From Sulfitobacter sp. (GTDB lineage Bacteria; Pseudomonadota; Alphaproteobacteria; Rhodobacterales; Rhodobacteraceae), in contig JAGXHE010000096.1 of the NCBI GenBank assembly GCA_024636445.1, positions 1 through 45,989 of the forward strand: 45,989 bases of DNA. Direction: 5' to 3'. The notes beneath the pieces were generated by a model. It saw only the letters and a program-made list of their open reading frames with translations, was not told the DNA's origin and searched no databases. Position 1 is the stretch's first letter, and each line of letters starts with the position of its first letter. This document shows positions 7,839 to 16,450 of the stretch, one piece after another. The translations under genes and the position numbers were made by a program.

Positions 7839-8867
7839 TTAGTTACAACCGTCGACGCCGTCCATGGCACCGGCGCAAACCTTGTCCTTTTCGATATGAC
7901 CTGCGTCGATCACAGCGGAAATGTTACCTTTGGTGACAGGTGTGGGCTCAAGAAAGATTGCGCTCATCTCCAGACCTTTTTCACCACCGGACCAGTTTTC
8001 GGCACCGTCGATGTCTGTCATTGCGGCACCATCGGCCAGCGACAGCGCGATCTCGGCGGCTTTCTTGCCCAGTTGACGCGAGTCCTTCCAGACCGAAACG
8101 GTCTGCGTGCCACGTGCCACACGGTTCAGCGCTGCATGATCGCCGTCCTGACCGCCCACCGGAACGTTCAGACCCTGCGCCTGCAAGGCTGCAATCGCAC
8201 CACCGGCGATGCCGTCGTTCTGCGCCAGAACCGCATCGACGTTGTTGTTGTTGGCGGTCAGGATCTGCTCCATGTTGCGCTGCGCGTTGTCAGGCTTCCA
8301 ACCATCGGTAAAGGCTTCACCTACGATGGTGATCTTGCCCGCTTCCACGTCTGCACTGATGACCTCCATCATCCCTTCGAGCAGGAACAGCGCGTTGGGG
8401 TCGCCCTTGTCGCCCTTGATGATCGCAAAGTTGCCCTCGGGCTGCGCTTCCACGACGGTTTGCGCGATGATCCGGCCCACGCCCTTGTTGTCAAAGGTCA
8501 GATAAAAGGCGCGCGGGTCTTCGATCAGACGGTCATAGCCCACGACCGGAATACCTTCGTTCTCGGCCTGGTTGATGGCGGGCCCGATCGCGTCCTTGTC
8601 AACGGACAGGATGATCAGCGCATCTGCACCTTGTGCGATCAGCGCCTCGATATCGGTCAACTGTTTCGCTGCCGATGCCTGAGCATCTGCGGAAATATAC
8701 CGGGCGCCAGCGGCTTCGATGGCTTCTTTCATCGCGGCTTCGTCAGTCTTCCAGCGCTCTTCCTGGAAATTCGACCAGCTGACACCAACGGTGACATCCT
8801 GCGCCCATGCGGCCACGGCCGTCACGGTGATCGTCGCCGCCAAGGCGACCGTTTTCAGAAAATTCAT
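7839..8867 (-). CDS. xylF: D-xylose-binding periplasmic protein
   Basis: This 342-residue substrate-binding protein has a signal peptide (cleavage after AAWA, about residue 22) and the type-1 periplasmic binding fold. Segments typical of XylF include SWSNFQEERWKTDEAAMKEA at the N-terminus, GYDRLIEDPRAFYLTFDN, IIKGDKGDPNALFLLEGMM and VLAQNDGIAGGAIAAL, together with GQDGDHAALNRVARGTQTVS. It captures xylose in the periplasm and delivers it to XylH. The ATG is preceded by GGGAGG at a good distance. It is the first gene of the minus-strand xylFHG-glk operon and is divergent from the ROK regulator, whose product probably represses it without xylose. Confidence 0.93.
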   Translation of the reverse strand: MNFLKTVALAATITVTAVAAWAQDVTVGVSWSNFQEERWKTDEAAMKEAIEAAGARYISADAQASAAKQLTDIEALIAQGADALIILSVDKDAIGPAINQAENEGIPVVGYDRLIEDPRAFYLTFDNKGVGRIIAQTVVEAQPEGNFAIIKGDKGDPNALFLLEGMMEVISADVEAGKITIVGEAFTDGWKPDNAQRNMEQILTANNNNVDAVLAQNDGIAGGAIAALQAQGLNVPVGGQDGDHAALNRVARGTQTVSVWKDSRQLGKKAAEIALSLADGAAMTDIDGAENWSGGEKGLEMSAIFLEPTPVTKGNISAVIDAGHIEKDKVCAGAMDGVDGCN

Positions 8868-8937
8868 TGTGTCCTCCCAAGACTTTTGCCCAACTGCCGC
8901 ACCAGAGGCGCAGTTTGGGTTCCCTCATCATTAGGCA

Positions 8938-8961
8938 TTTAAATTCGGAAAGCAAATTAAA
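8938..8961. promoter_or_regulatory. Candidate XylR (ROK) operator between xylF and the regulator
   Basis: In the 181-bp divergent gap there is an AT-rich imperfect inverted repeat: TTTAAATT (8938-8945), 8-bp spacer, AAATTAAA (8954-8961), with one mismatch between arms. The surrounding DNA is much less AT-rich. The location suits a repressor site controlling xylF and possibly the regulator itself. A second AT palindrome lies upstream of xylB (14577-14589). Confidence 0.4.
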
Positions 8962-9048
8962 TTGGACATGCGTTGAAAATACCGTCATTCTACAGGTCAT
9001 ACCGGGGTGGGCATCAGGCTCTAACCCACTGGGAAAGCGATAAATAAA

Positions 9049-10248
9049 GTGGCATTCGGACACCAACGCGAAGACAGTCGGCTGATCTTGCTGCGCGAGA
9101 TTTCCCAAGGTGGACGCATCCCGCGCATCGACCTGGCAGAGCGCACGGGAATCAGCCGCGCCACGGTGACAACCATCACCGCCGACCTGTTGCGCGATGG
9201 TCTGATCGAGGAAATCCCCCGCGAGGATGGCGCTGCCACCACCCGTGGCCGCCCCCGCGTGGACCTGAAAATTGCAGGCGCTGCGCATCTGGTCGTGGGC
9301 GTCAAAATCTCGGGCACACGGATATCACTGGTGCTGATGGATTTTGAAGGCACGCAGCTGGCAGACCACGAAGTACCGCTTGCGGCAGGACGGCACAGCC
9401 CTGCGGCATTGGCCGGATACATCGCAGATGCGGTCGCGGCACTTGCTGCAAAGGTCGGGCACAAAACGGCCGATCTGTCCGGTGTCGGCGTCGGCCTTGC
9501 CGGTACCGTGGATGTGGGCGCGGGCAGGGTGCACTGGTCGCCCTCTCTGAACGTACGCAACGTCGGCTTTGCCGCCGTCCTGACCGAACGCATGGGCGTG
9601 CCCACCTATCTGGACAACGACGCAAACCTGGTTGCGATGGCGGAAAAGGCATTCGGCCTTGGACGCGGGCGGTCCGATTTCATCGTCGTCACGCTAGAGG
9701 CCGGCGTCGGCATGGGCATCATCCTTGGCGGAGAGATCTACCGCGGCACGCGCGGTTGCGGCGCGGAATTCGGCCACACCAAGGTCCAGCTCGAAGGCGC
9801 ATTGTGCCGTTGCGGCCAACGCGGGTGTCTCGAGGCTTATGTCGCCGAATACGCCCTGCTGCGCGAGGCGGACACGGCGTTGGGGCCGGACACTTCCGTC
9901 GCAAACCAGATCACGCGCCTGCTGGAGGCGGCAGAGGGCGGCGACACCGCAGCAGCGTCAATCGTGGCGCGTGCGGGGCGGATGTTTGCGATGGGGCTGG
10001 CCAATATCGTCAACATCTTCGACCCCGAGTTGATCATTCTGGCGGGCGAGCAGATGCAGTTCGACTACCTCTATTCCGATGCCGTGATGGCCGAGATGCG
10101 CAAATCCATCGTGCAGGTCGACGCCGCCCCGCCCGAGGTTGTCATCCACAAATGGGGCAACCTGATGTGGGCGCGCGGCGCTGCCGCCTATGCGCTTGAA
10201 TTCGTGCAGGACCGTGCCGCGCGCGAAGGGCGTGTCGATGCGGGTTAG
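9049..10248 (+). CDS. xylR: ROK-family transcriptional regulator, xylose-type repressor
   Basis: The 399-residue protein combines an N-terminal winged helix-turn-helix (about 1-70; RIDLAERTGISRATVTTITA) with a ROK sugar-kinase-like domain. The ROK part shows GVGLAGTVDVGAGRVHWSP, YLDNDANLVAMAE, the EFGH metal histidine and the zinc cluster CRCGQRGCLEAY. ROK repressors bind DNA without sugar and release it when the sugar occupies the kinase-like domain. The divergent position to xylFHG makes xylose the likely inducer. The start is a GTG at 9049. The gene overlaps the start of the next gene by 11 bases, so the UnbV-type protein may be co-transcribed with it. Regulator class is firm; the ligand is inferred. 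Confidence 0.88.
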   Translation: MAFGHQREDSRLILLREISQGGRIPRIDLAERTGISRATVTTITADLLRDGLIEEIPREDGAATTRGRPRVDLKIAGAAHLVVGVKISGTRISLVLMDFEGTQLADHEVPLAAGRHSPAALAGYIADAVAALAAKVGHKTADLSGVGVGLAGTVDVGAGRVHWSPSLNVRNVGFAAVLTERMGVPTYLDNDANLVAMAEKAFGLGRGRSDFIVVTLEAGVGMGIILGGEIYRGTRGCGAEFGHTKVQLEGALCRCGQRGCLEAYVAEYALLREADTALGPDTSVANQITRLLEAAEGGDTAAASIVARAGRMFAMGLANIVNIFDPELIILAGEQMQFDYLYSDAVMAEMRKSIVQVDAAPPEVVIHKWGNLMWARGAAAYALEFVQDRAAREGRVDAG

Positions 10249-11737
10249 TTTGGCCATGATCCTGTGCGCGGGCGCGGTACAGGCCGAGCCGATGTTCGCT
10301 CCCGTAACGGTGCCGCATCACCAATATGACGGCGGCTGGGAGCATTTCGTGGGCGGCGGTCTGGCCGCGCTGGATTGCAATGCTGACGGGCGCACCGATC
10401 TGGTCGCAGCAGGCGGCAGCAATCCGGCGGCTTTGTTCGTCAACGAAAGTGATGGCGACATACGCCTACGTATGGAAACCCTGCCCGTCAGCGATACCAC
10501 CGGCATCTATGCGCTGGACATCAACAACGACACGCACCTCGATCTGGTGATGCTGCGCGTCGGGCCGGATCAGATTTGGCTGGGCGATGGTACCTGCGGC
10601 TTTTCCCCGGCTCAGATGATCGACTTTCCCGACAAATGGACCACAGCGTTTTCCGCCACATGGGAGCAGGGTCAGACCCGCCCCACACTGGCGATGGGCC
10701 ACTACGTCGACCGAACCAACCCTGACGGCCCGTTTCAGGCCTGCGACACCAACAGCCTGTGGCGGCCCGATGGCGACGGCTGGTCGCAGACAATATTAGC
10801 GCCGGGGTTCTGCCCCCTTTCGGCCCTGTTCACCGACTGGTCGCGCAGTGGTCAGGCCGATCTGCGGCTGTCGAACGACCGGCACTACTATGTCACCGGT
10901 GGCTCTGAACAACTGTGGCAGATGGCACCCGATCCGCGCCTTTATACCGAAGCCGATGGCTGGGCCACGCACCATTTATGGGGCATGGGCATCGCCACCC
11001 GCGATCTGGACCGTGACGGCCGCGACGAAGTGTTCCTCAGCTCGATGGGCGACCAGCGCCTGCAACGGCCCACAGGCGACGGGCCGGGATATGCAGACGT
11101 GCCGTTCGATGTCGGATCGACCGCGCACAGGCCCTATACGGGGGGCGACGGGCGGCCATCGACCGGCTGGCACATCTCGTTCGGTGACGTGCAAAACGAC
11201 GGTCTGGACGATGCATTCATCGCCAAGGGCAACGTGCAGCAGATGCCCGGCCTGGCGATGGACGACCCCAACAACCTGCTGATCGCACAGCCCGACGGCA
11301 CATTCGTCGAAGCGGGCGGCACCGCTGGCATCGCGTCGCTGCATCGCGGGCGCGGGGCAGCGCTTGTCGATCTCAACAACGACGGCCTGCTGGACCTGGC
11401 CGTGGTCAACCGGCGCGCCGCGATGGAGGTCTGGCAGAACACCAGTTCCGACACCGGCAATTGGCTGGCGCTGGACCTGACCCAACCCGATGCCAACACC
11501 CGCGCCATCGGAGCGTGGATCGAAGTGGACGACGGCACATCGGTGCAATCGCGCGAACTGCAGGTGGGCGGCGGCCATGCGGGCGGATCGGATGCACCTC
11601 AGCACTTCGGTCTGGGTGCCGCGACTTCGGTGCAGGTGCGTGTGCGCTGGCCGGATGCTCCCGCCTCGGACTGGATCACCCTGCAGACAAATGCGCGCTA
11701 TCTTTTGCGCCCCGGCGCCGCGCCCCAAGCCTATTGA
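10238..11737 (+). CDS. Secreted FG-GAP/VCBS repeat protein with ASPIC/UnbV C-terminus
   Basis: The predicted 499-residue protein begins with a signal peptide (MRVSLAMILCAGAVQA). It contains several calcium-binding-like FG-GAP/VCBS repeats, seen as recurrent Asp-rich turns such as LDCNADGRTDLV, LDINNDTHLDLV, LDRDGRDEVFL and VDLNNDGLLDLAV, consistent with a beta-propeller. The C-terminal 100 residues (NWLALDLTQPDANTRAIGAW, then GGGHAGGSDAPQHFGLG) match the ASPIC/UnbV domain of CRTAC1-like proteins. No enzymatic role is established for the family. The start at 10238 has GAAGGG seven bases upstream and overlaps the ROK gene end. It converges on the di-haem peroxidase gene with overlapping stops; the two are probably functionally linked exported proteins. 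Confidence 0.82.
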   Translation: MRVSLAMILCAGAVQAEPMFAPVTVPHHQYDGGWEHFVGGGLAALDCNADGRTDLVAAGGSNPAALFVNESDGDIRLRMETLPVSDTTGIYALDINNDTHLDLVMLRVGPDQIWLGDGTCGFSPAQMIDFPDKWTTAFSATWEQGQTRPTLAMGHYVDRTNPDGPFQACDTNSLWRPDGDGWSQTILAPGFCPLSALFTDWSRSGQADLRLSNDRHYYVTGGSEQLWQMAPDPRLYTEADGWATHHLWGMGIATRDLDRDGRDEVFLSSMGDQRLQRPTGDGPGYADVPFDVGSTAHRPYTGGDGRPSTGWHISFGDVQNDGLDDAFIAKGNVQQMPGLAMDDPNNLLIAQPDGTFVEAGGTAGIASLHRGRGAALVDLNNDGLLDLAVVNRRAAMEVWQNTSSDTGNWLALDLTQPDANTRAIGAWIEVDDGTSVQSRELQVGGGHAGGSDAPQHFGLGAATSVQVRVRWPDAPASDWITLQTNARYLLRPGAAPQAY

Positions 11738-13050
11738 TCGACAGGCAATCCGCTTGGCACGGTTGCGGGCACCCCCAGCCGTCCGTCCAGGCTGTCTTCG
11801 TCCGTCAATGCCCCCAGAAATGCAATGATGGCATTCACCTCCGCTTGGCTCAGCACACGCGGAGCCAGCTCGTTCGCCGCAGAAATCCGCGCCATCTCGG
11901 TCGGATCAACCATCACAATGGTGTCCTCCGCCCCCGCAAGGGCAGGCAAAACCGCCTGTGCCGGATCGTAGTCGGCCAGATATTTTTCGGGGTTCAAATG
12001 ATGGCGGACCGCATCTTCCAGCCGGGCATAGGCCCCCGCATGTCCATACGGCGACGTATGTATAACATTGCGCAACGACGGCGTGCGGAATTTGAACGCA
12101 TCCGCCGGATCGCCCGTGACCAGCATCCGCCCCTCGTCTGCGGCACCACGCTCGAACGAGGCCCGCTTGCCCGGACCGATCTGCGGCATGGCGATGGCGT
12201 GAAAATCATGGTCGGTCTGAAACAGACCCGCGTGACAGCTGGCACAGCCCGCCTTGCCATAAAACAGGTCCAGCCCCATGGCTTCATCGCGCGCAAGCTC
12301 GATTTCTCCGCGCAGGAACCTGTCAAAATCGCTTTCCGTCGCGCGCCATTCAAAGGCAACAAAGGCGGCAATCGCATCTGAAATATCAGTAAAATGCACA
12401 GGCTTCGCGCCGATGACACCATCGAACATGGCACGGTACTCCGGGAGGCCCGCCACCCGCTGCGCCAGAATATCCCACGCGCCGCCCGGTCCGGTCAGCA
12501 CACCCTGACGCACCGCCTTTGACACATCGCTTTCGCCCAGATGCCCGGCCATTTCATCGCCAGACAACACCGGAAACATGGTTTGCGCGCTCAGCAGGCT
12601 GGCAAACCCCTGCTCCATCTCGGCCCCCAGAGGCGTGCGAATTCCCCCCTTGCGGTTCTCGTCCACCTCAAGCCGTCCATCGTGAAAGAACGTCCGGTAT
12701 TCCAGCGCACCGACGTTGAACAAGGCAGGCGCGTTTCGCGGAATACGCTGCTCGGGCATGTTGGCGGGATCAACCTTGCGGTCGGGCCCCAGCCCGTTGG
12801 CCCCGTCGCCCAAACCCAGCGAGACCGCGTCGCCGGTGGCATGTTCGGGATGGTGGCAACTGGCACAGCTGACCGTCTTTCCCCCTGAAAGGATGGGATC
12901 GTAAAACAGCAACCGCCCCAATTCGATCTGCGGCATCCCGGCCTTTGGGAATTCGGCGTCGGGCGAGGGCAGGGTTTCGGCCGTGGCGACGCTGCTCAAC
13001 AAAACAAGGGCTGCAAAGCCCCGTATCAAATCAAACAAACCGATTGCCAT
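11731..13050 (-). CDS. Di-haem cytochrome c peroxidase / MauG-like protein
   Basis: This 439-residue exported protein has a signal peptide (to about residue 24) and two c-type haem sites, CASCH at about 62-66 and at about 269-273, the layout of bacterial di-haem cytochrome c peroxidases and MauG relatives. Flanking blocks such as GRLLFYDPILSGG, RNAPALFNV and FRTPSLRNV are typical. These periplasmic enzymes reduce peroxide with electrons from a c-type donor or oxidise protein side chains or small molecules. The start at 13050 gives a compact signal peptide; an upstream GTG/ATG region is less likely. Its stop overlaps that of the convergent UnbV-domain gene by seven bases. It separates the ROK regulator from xylB, interrupting the xylose locus. 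Confidence 0.87.
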   Translation of the reverse strand: MAIGLFDLIRGFAALVLLSSVATAETLPSPDAEFPKAGMPQIELGRLLFYDPILSGGKTVSCASCHHPEHATGDAVSLGLGDGANGLGPDRKVDPANMPEQRIPRNAPALFNVGALEYRTFFHDGRLEVDENRKGGIRTPLGAEMEQGFASLLSAQTMFPVLSGDEMAGHLGESDVSKAVRQGVLTGPGGAWDILAQRVAGLPEYRAMFDGVIGAKPVHFTDISDAIAAFVAFEWRATESDFDRFLRGEIELARDEAMGLDLFYGKAGCASCHAGLFQTDHDFHAIAMPQIGPGKRASFERGAADEGRMLVTGDPADAFKFRTPSLRNVIHTSPYGHAGAYARLEDAVRHHLNPEKYLADYDPAQAVLPALAGAEDTIVMVDPTEMARISAANELAPRVLSQAEVNAIIAFLGALTDEDSLDGRLGVPATVPSGLPVDQ

Positions 13051-13092
13051 GACGTCCCCCTTACCTGCGGCCAATGCACGCCAAAGATCGCA

Positions 13093-14544
13093 TCATTGCA
13101 ACGCTTTCAGGTTCGAAAACGCGGCGCGATAGGCCTGGTGTGCCTCAGCAAACCCGCCAACCCGCGACGCATCGGGTATAACCGTCCGCGCAATCTCTGG
13201 CTTGGTCATCACCTGCACAGGATCGGCGCCCGTCACACCACAAATGGCCAGACGTGCAGCACCCAGGGCCGCACCAAACTCGCCCCGCGCGGGGATTTCC
13301 AGCGGCAGGTTCAGCGTGTCGGCCAGCATCTGCACCCAATGCGACGACGCCGCCCCGCCCCCGATGGCCAGCAACCTCTGCGGATCGGCGCCTGTGGCCC
13401 GCAGCGCAAGCAGGCTGTCGGCCTGCGCAAAACTGACCCCTTCGAGCACCGCGCGGGTCATGTCCCGCACATCATGGGCAATATCCAGACCGCTGAATCC
13501 ACCGCGCACCTGCGCATCATTGTGCGGCGTCCGCTCGCCCGACAGATAGGGATAGAACCGCAGGCTGCCCGGCGCACGCACATCATCGCCCAAGGCCGAC
13601 GTCAGCGCAGCAGGCCCCTGCCCCGTGATCCGCGCCAGCCAGTTCAGACTGTCGGTACAGGCCAGCGTCACGCCCATCTGGTACCACCGCCCCGGCACTG
13701 CGTGGCAAAATGTGTGCACCGCACTGGCCGCATCGGGCGCAAATCCGTCACGCGCCGCCAACACCACGCCAGAAGTGCCAAGCGAGACAAAACCGTCGCC
13801 CTCTTTCAGCGCGCCGACACCACAGGCCGCCGCCGCATTGTCGGCAGCCCCCGCGATCACCTGAACACCGCGCGGCAGGCCCAACTCATCCGCCAAAGCG
13901 TCGCGCAGCGGGCCGATCACGCCGGTCCCCTCGTACAAGGCAGGCATCTGGTCGCGCCGCATCCCGCCTGCATCCAGCAATGCGTCAGACCAGTCACGCC
14001 CGCCCACGTCCAGCCAGGCGGTGCCCGCCGCATCCGACATCTCAGTGGCGCAAAGACCGGTCATCCACAGGCTCACGTAATCCTTGGGCAATACCACCTT
14101 TGCCACGCGGGCGAAAATCTCCGGCTCGTGTGCGGCAACCCAGGCCAGCTTGGGCGCGGTAAATCCCGGAAAGACGATATTGCCGCTGATCTCGCGCACG
14201 CGTGCCGCCGCATCCAGCTTCGCGGCCTCGGCATGGCTGCGCGTGTCATTCCACAAGATGCAGGGGCGCAGCACTTCGCCGCCTTCGTCCAGCAACACCG
14301 CTCCGTGCATGTGCCCCGCCACCGCGACACCAAGCACCGCCTGATAGGCCTGCGGATGTGCCGCCTTCAACCCAGCCAGCGCGGTTCGACATCCAGCAAC
14401 CCAGGTATCCGGGTCCTGCTCGCTCCAGCCCGGTGCCGGATGTGCCGCGTGATAATGCGCCTCTTGCGCGCCGACTGGCACGCCGTCTTCAGCCACCAAC
14501 AGCGCACGCACGCCGGACGTGCCCAGATCAAAACCGATGTACAT
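13093..14544 (-). CDS. xylB: Xylulokinase
   Basis: The 483-residue FGGY-family kinase begins MYIGFDLGTSGVRALL (phosphate 1 loop). It has the xylulokinase-specific GHMHGAVLLDEGGEVLRPCI and ILWNDTRS, and downstream the segments AGAADNAAAACGVGAL, SLGTSGVVLAA and LAIGGGAASSHWVQMLAD. It phosphorylates D-xylulose to xylulose-5-phosphate, feeding the pentose phosphate pathway with rpe nearby. The ATG at 14544 is chosen over a GTG two codons upstream because AAGGGGG lies eight bases before it. No xylose isomerase gene is in the window, so xylulose must come from an isomerase or polyol dehydrogenase encoded elsewhere. An AT palindrome just upstream may be a control site. Confidence 0.93.
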   Translation of the reverse strand: MYIGFDLGTSGVRALLVAEDGVPVGAQEAHYHAAHPAPGWSEQDPDTWVAGCRTALAGLKAAHPQAYQAVLGVAVAGHMHGAVLLDEGGEVLRPCILWNDTRSHAEAAKLDAAARVREISGNIVFPGFTAPKLAWVAAHEPEIFARVAKVVLPKDYVSLWMTGLCATEMSDAAGTAWLDVGGRDWSDALLDAGGMRRDQMPALYEGTGVIGPLRDALADELGLPRGVQVIAGAADNAAAACGVGALKEGDGFVSLGTSGVVLAARDGFAPDAASAVHTFCHAVPGRWYQMGVTLACTDSLNWLARITGQGPAALTSALGDDVRAPGSLRFYPYLSGERTPHNDAQVRGGFSGLDIAHDVRDMTRAVLEGVSFAQADSLLALRATGADPQRLLAIGGGAASSHWVQMLADTLNLPLEIPARGEFGAALGAARLAICGVTGADPVQVMTKPEIARTVIPDASRVGGFAEAHQAYRAAFSNLKALQ

Positions 14545-14576
14545 CGTCACATCCCCCTTGGCGCATCCTGAACCCG

Positions 14577-14589
14577 AATAAATTTTATT
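14577..14589. promoter_or_regulatory. AT-rich palindrome upstream of xylB
   Basis: AATAAA (14577-14582), a central T, and TTTATT (14584-14589) form a perfect 13-bp palindrome in the 100-bp divergent gap between xylB and the epimerase gene. It may be an operator, possibly for the same ROK regulator as the AT-rich repeat at 8938-8961, though the two sequences share only a TAAATT core. Confidence 0.35.
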
Positions 14590-14644
14590 GTCAAACTAAT
14601 ACCTATCGCTGGCAATCCTCGCTGCAGCGCGGCAAAGTCCCGCC

Positions 14645-15649
14645 ATGACACGCACAGCACTCGTTACCGGCTCGGCCGGCTTCATCGGATATTTCACAAC
14701 CCGCCGCCTTCTGGATGAAGGCTGGAGGGTCATCGGTCTGGATGCGATGTCCGATTACTACGACGTCACGTTGAAAGAGCGTCGCCACGCCATGTTGAAC
14801 CAAAGCGCAGGCTTTACGGCCGTGACCGACCGGCTGGAAACACCCGGCACGCTTTGCAATCTGTTCGACACACACCGCCCCGACGCGGTCATTCACCTCG
14901 CGGCACAGGCAGGCGTGCGCTATTCCATCGACAACCCGCGCTCCTACGTCGAGGCAAACCTGATCGGCACCTTCGAACTCCTCGAAGCCGCCCGCGCGTT
15001 TCCGCCCGCCCATATGCTGCTGGCCTCGACCTCGTCGGTCTACGGCGCCAACACGCAGATGCCCTACACCGAGGCCGACAAGGTCGACAGCCAGATGTCA
15101 TTCTACGCCGCCACCAAAAAGGCGACCGAGAACATGGCCCACAGCTATGCACATCTCTATGACCTGCCAATCACCATGTTCCGGTTCTTTACCGTCTACG
15201 GACCGTGGGGCCGCCCTGACATGGCCCACTTCAAATTCACCCGCGCCATCCTGAATGACGAACCCATCGACGTGTACAACCACGGCGACATGATGCGCGA
15301 CTTTACCTATATCGACGATCTGACTGCCGCGATCAGCGTCCTGATCGACGCAGTCCCTGAACGCGACAACCCGGTGGCGGGCGACAGCCTCAGCCCCGTG
15401 GCCCCGCACCGCATCGTCAACATCGGCAACGGCGCACCGGTCAAACTGATGGATTTCATCGCCGCGATCGAGGCCGCCTGCGGCACCCGCGCGCAGATCA
15501 ACTTCAAGGACATGCAGCCCGGCGATGTCCCTGCCACATGGGCCGACGCGACCCTGCTGGAAACCCTGACAGGCAAACGTCCAGCCACCCCGATCCAGAC
15601 CGGCATTGACGCCTTCGTTGCGTGGTATCGCGACTATTACCGGATCTGA
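14645..15649 (+). CDS. NAD-dependent nucleotide-sugar epimerase (UDP-glucuronate 4-epimerase-like)
   Basis: This 334-residue extended short-chain dehydrogenase has the NAD motif TGSAGFIG (8-15), the catalytic YxxxK (Tyr154, Lys158), a serine/threonine cluster in LLASTSSVYGAN, and the FRFFTVYGPWGRPDMAHFKF block typical of UDP-glucuronate 4-epimerases (CapI/LpsL type). These interconvert UDP-glucuronate and UDP-galacturonate in the cytosol for polysaccharide synthesis. It stands alone between xylB (divergent) and rpe (same strand, 99 bases later). It is not adjacent to the UDP-sugar 6-dehydrogenase at 35440, but both make or modify uronic nucleotide sugars and may supply the same surface polymer. 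Exact substrate is inferred. Confidence 0.85.
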   Translation: MTRTALVTGSAGFIGYFTTRRLLDEGWRVIGLDAMSDYYDVTLKERRHAMLNQSAGFTAVTDRLETPGTLCNLFDTHRPDAVIHLAAQAGVRYSIDNPRSYVEANLIGTFELLEAARAFPPAHMLLASTSSVYGANTQMPYTEADKVDSQMSFYAATKKATENMAHSYAHLYDLPITMFRFFTVYGPWGRPDMAHFKFTRAILNDEPIDVYNHGDMMRDFTYIDDLTAAISVLIDAVPERDNPVAGDSLSPVAPHRIVNIGNGAPVKLMDFIAAIEAACGTRAQINFKDMQPGDVPATWADATLLETLTGKRPATPIQTGIDAFVAWYRDYYRI

Positions 15650-15748
15650 CGCTTCATCTTGCCAAATAAACTCCCCCCGGAGGGCCTCTTTCCACACGCT
15701 TCCCGGCCCGCTATAGACAGCCCAACCCCAAAACCCAAAGGCTGCCCC

Positions 15749-16438
15749 ATGACCTTCGACCGCGCGATCAAAATTGCCCCCTCTATACTTGCCGCCGATT
15801 TCGCCAACTTCGGTGCCGAATGCGCCGCCGCCGAGGCGCAGGGCGCGGACTGGATTCATGTCGACGTGATGGATGGGCATTTCGTGCCCAACATCACCTT
15901 CGGCCCCGCCACCTGTGCGGCCATCCGGCCCCACATCAAGGGCGTGATGGACGTGCATCTGATGATCTCGCCGGTCGACGCCTATATCGACGCGTTCGCA
16001 CAGGCCGGTGCCGACATTCTGACCGCCCACATCGAGGCTGGCCCCCACATCCACCGAACCTTGCAAGCAATCCGCGCGGCGGGCTGCAACGCCGGTGTCG
16101 CGCTGAACCCTGGAACTCCCGCCTCAGCAGTCGCAGACCTGATGGATATGGTCGATCTGGTCTGCGTGATGACGGTAAACCCCGGTTTCGGCGGGCAAAA
16201 GTTCATCGACATGACCACCAAGATCAAATCATTGCGCAGCATGATCGGTGACCGCCCCATCCACATCGAAATCGACGGCGGCGTCGATCCAAAAACCGCT
16301 CCGCTGGTTGTGCAGGCAGGTGCCGACGTGCTGGTGGCAGGCTCTGCCGTATTCAAAGGCGGATCGGTCCAGAACCCCGCGCCTTATGGCGAAAACATCC
16401 GCGCCATCCGCGCCGCTGCCGAGGGTGTCTGGGCCTGA
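15749..16438 (+). CDS. rpe: Ribulose-phosphate 3-epimerase
   Basis: The 229-residue TIM-barrel protein shows the family hallmarks [32 protein letters not shown] with metal-binding His and Asp, [17 protein letters not shown] and EIDGGV. It interconverts ribulose-5-phosphate and xylulose-5-phosphate, linking xylulokinase product to the pentose phosphate or Calvin pathways. The start at 15749 has AAAGG seven bases upstream; a longer frame from 15659 adds 30 low-complexity, proline-rich residues not typical of the family. It converges on the acyl-CoA ligase gene with 12 bases between stops. Confidence 0.96.
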   Translation: MTFDRAIKIAPSILAADFANFGAECAAAEAQGADWIHVDVMDGHFVPNITFGPATCAAIRPHIKGVMDVHLMISPVDAYIDAFAQAGADILTAHIEAGPHIHRTLQAIRAAGCNAGVALNPGTPASAVADLMDMVDLVCVMTVNPGFGGQKFIDMTTKIKSLRSMIGDRPIHIEIDGGVDPKTAPLVVQAGADVLVAGSAVFKGGSVQNPAPYGENIRAIRAAAEGVWA

Positions 16439-16450
16439 GAGGCCAAAGTC

